DNA from: Vitis vinifera
Taxonomy: Eukaryota; Streptophyta; Magnoliopsida; Vitales; Vitaceae
Direction of reading: 5' to 3'
Assembly (NCBI RefSeq): GCF_030704535.1
Contig: NC_081820.1
Coordinates: forward strand, 21,207,001-21,271,000
DNA length: 64,000 nt
The notes under the pieces are model-generated. The model was not told the origin of the DNA and searched no databases. It saw only the letters and a program-made list of their open reading frames with translations. Below are positions 63,826-64,000 of the stretch, one piece after another. Every line of letters starts with the position of its first letter. Position 1 is the stretch's first letter. A program made the position numbers and the translations under genes.

Positions 63826-64000
63826 TAATATATACCTTTTTGTCAAAGTTATTTACATCGGAACTTCCTTGAACAAAGTTGATATCGAATATCACTTGAG
63901 AGAAAAATATGATTGATAAAAAATAACACTTTCTAACTAACCTTCTAAATTTTGAATGAAAGTTGTTTTAGTGTATTGGAATTTGTTTAAAAAAATTATT

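Larger units (their letters stand above)
49175..64000. repeat. Tandem segmental duplication, unit 3 (partial, first 14.8 kb)
   Basis: Third copy, cut off by the window end a little upstream of STS B3. Offset from unit 2 is 24,583, falling to 24,582 after one A is lost in the run near 59992-60001. Carries STS A3 and B3. Private changes noticed: a T-to-A at the T/A run junction near 60007, and a C-to-A (plus strand) at 62493 that destroys the B3 intron acceptor. Confidence 0.96.

Noticed and set aside
1-64000. tRNA or rRNA genes
   Set aside because: No cloverleaf with A and B boxes or rRNA-like stretch was recognised; the PBS match at 9200 is a retroelement primer site, not a tRNA gene.

Overview
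The window is plant nuclear DNA, almost certainly grapevine (Vitis): AT-rich, full of LTR-retrotransposon debris, and carrying six two-exon type III polyketide synthase genes that encode 392-residue stilbene (resveratrol) synthases. Clustered near-identical stilbene synthase (STS) genes among retroelement remnants are characteristic of the grape STS arrays. The species and locus are inferred from the proteins and context, not from a database match.

The whole window is a head-to-tail tandem array of one 24.58-24.59 kb unit. Taking the window start as phase zero, unit 1 is 1-24591, unit 2 is 24592-49174 and unit 3 (cut by the window end) is 49175-64000. Units differ by only a handful of substitutions plus microsatellite and homopolymer length changes. 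In map order each unit holds: the 3' end of a Copia retrotransposon; a minus-strand STS gene (A copies: 2236-3770, 26827-28361, 51410-52944); A-gene upstream DNA with two local tandem duplications; minus-strand debris of a second Copia family; a large LTR with primer-binding site, leader and an 18-copy 59-bp minisatellite; a second minus-strand STS gene (B copies: 12327-13843, 36910-38426, 61492-63008); more second-family Copia debris in both orientations; and the start and body of the next 5.07-kb Copia element (20258-25329 and 44841-49912), which has paired LTRs and a TAGAA target-site duplication.

All six genes are transcribed leftwards. Each has a phase-1 intron splitting the Cys60 codon, the Cys164/His303/Asn336 triad, a TATA box about 120 bp upstream of the ATG, and a shared 16-bp block containing an ACCAACT MYB-type box just upstream of the TATA box. 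The products would make resveratrol from p-coumaroyl-CoA and malonyl-CoA. A copies are identical to each other at protein level; B copies differ only at residue 51. The B copy in unit 3 has lost the invariant AG of its intron acceptor and may not splice normally.

The main points for follow-up are that splice-site mutation, a gene-conversion-like patch between A and B genes, clustered divergence inside the Copia element between otherwise near-identical units, and a dispersed family of small covarying hairpins with a C-N-GAA loop in the Copia leader. Unit-to-unit comparisons were made by eye and are not exhaustive.
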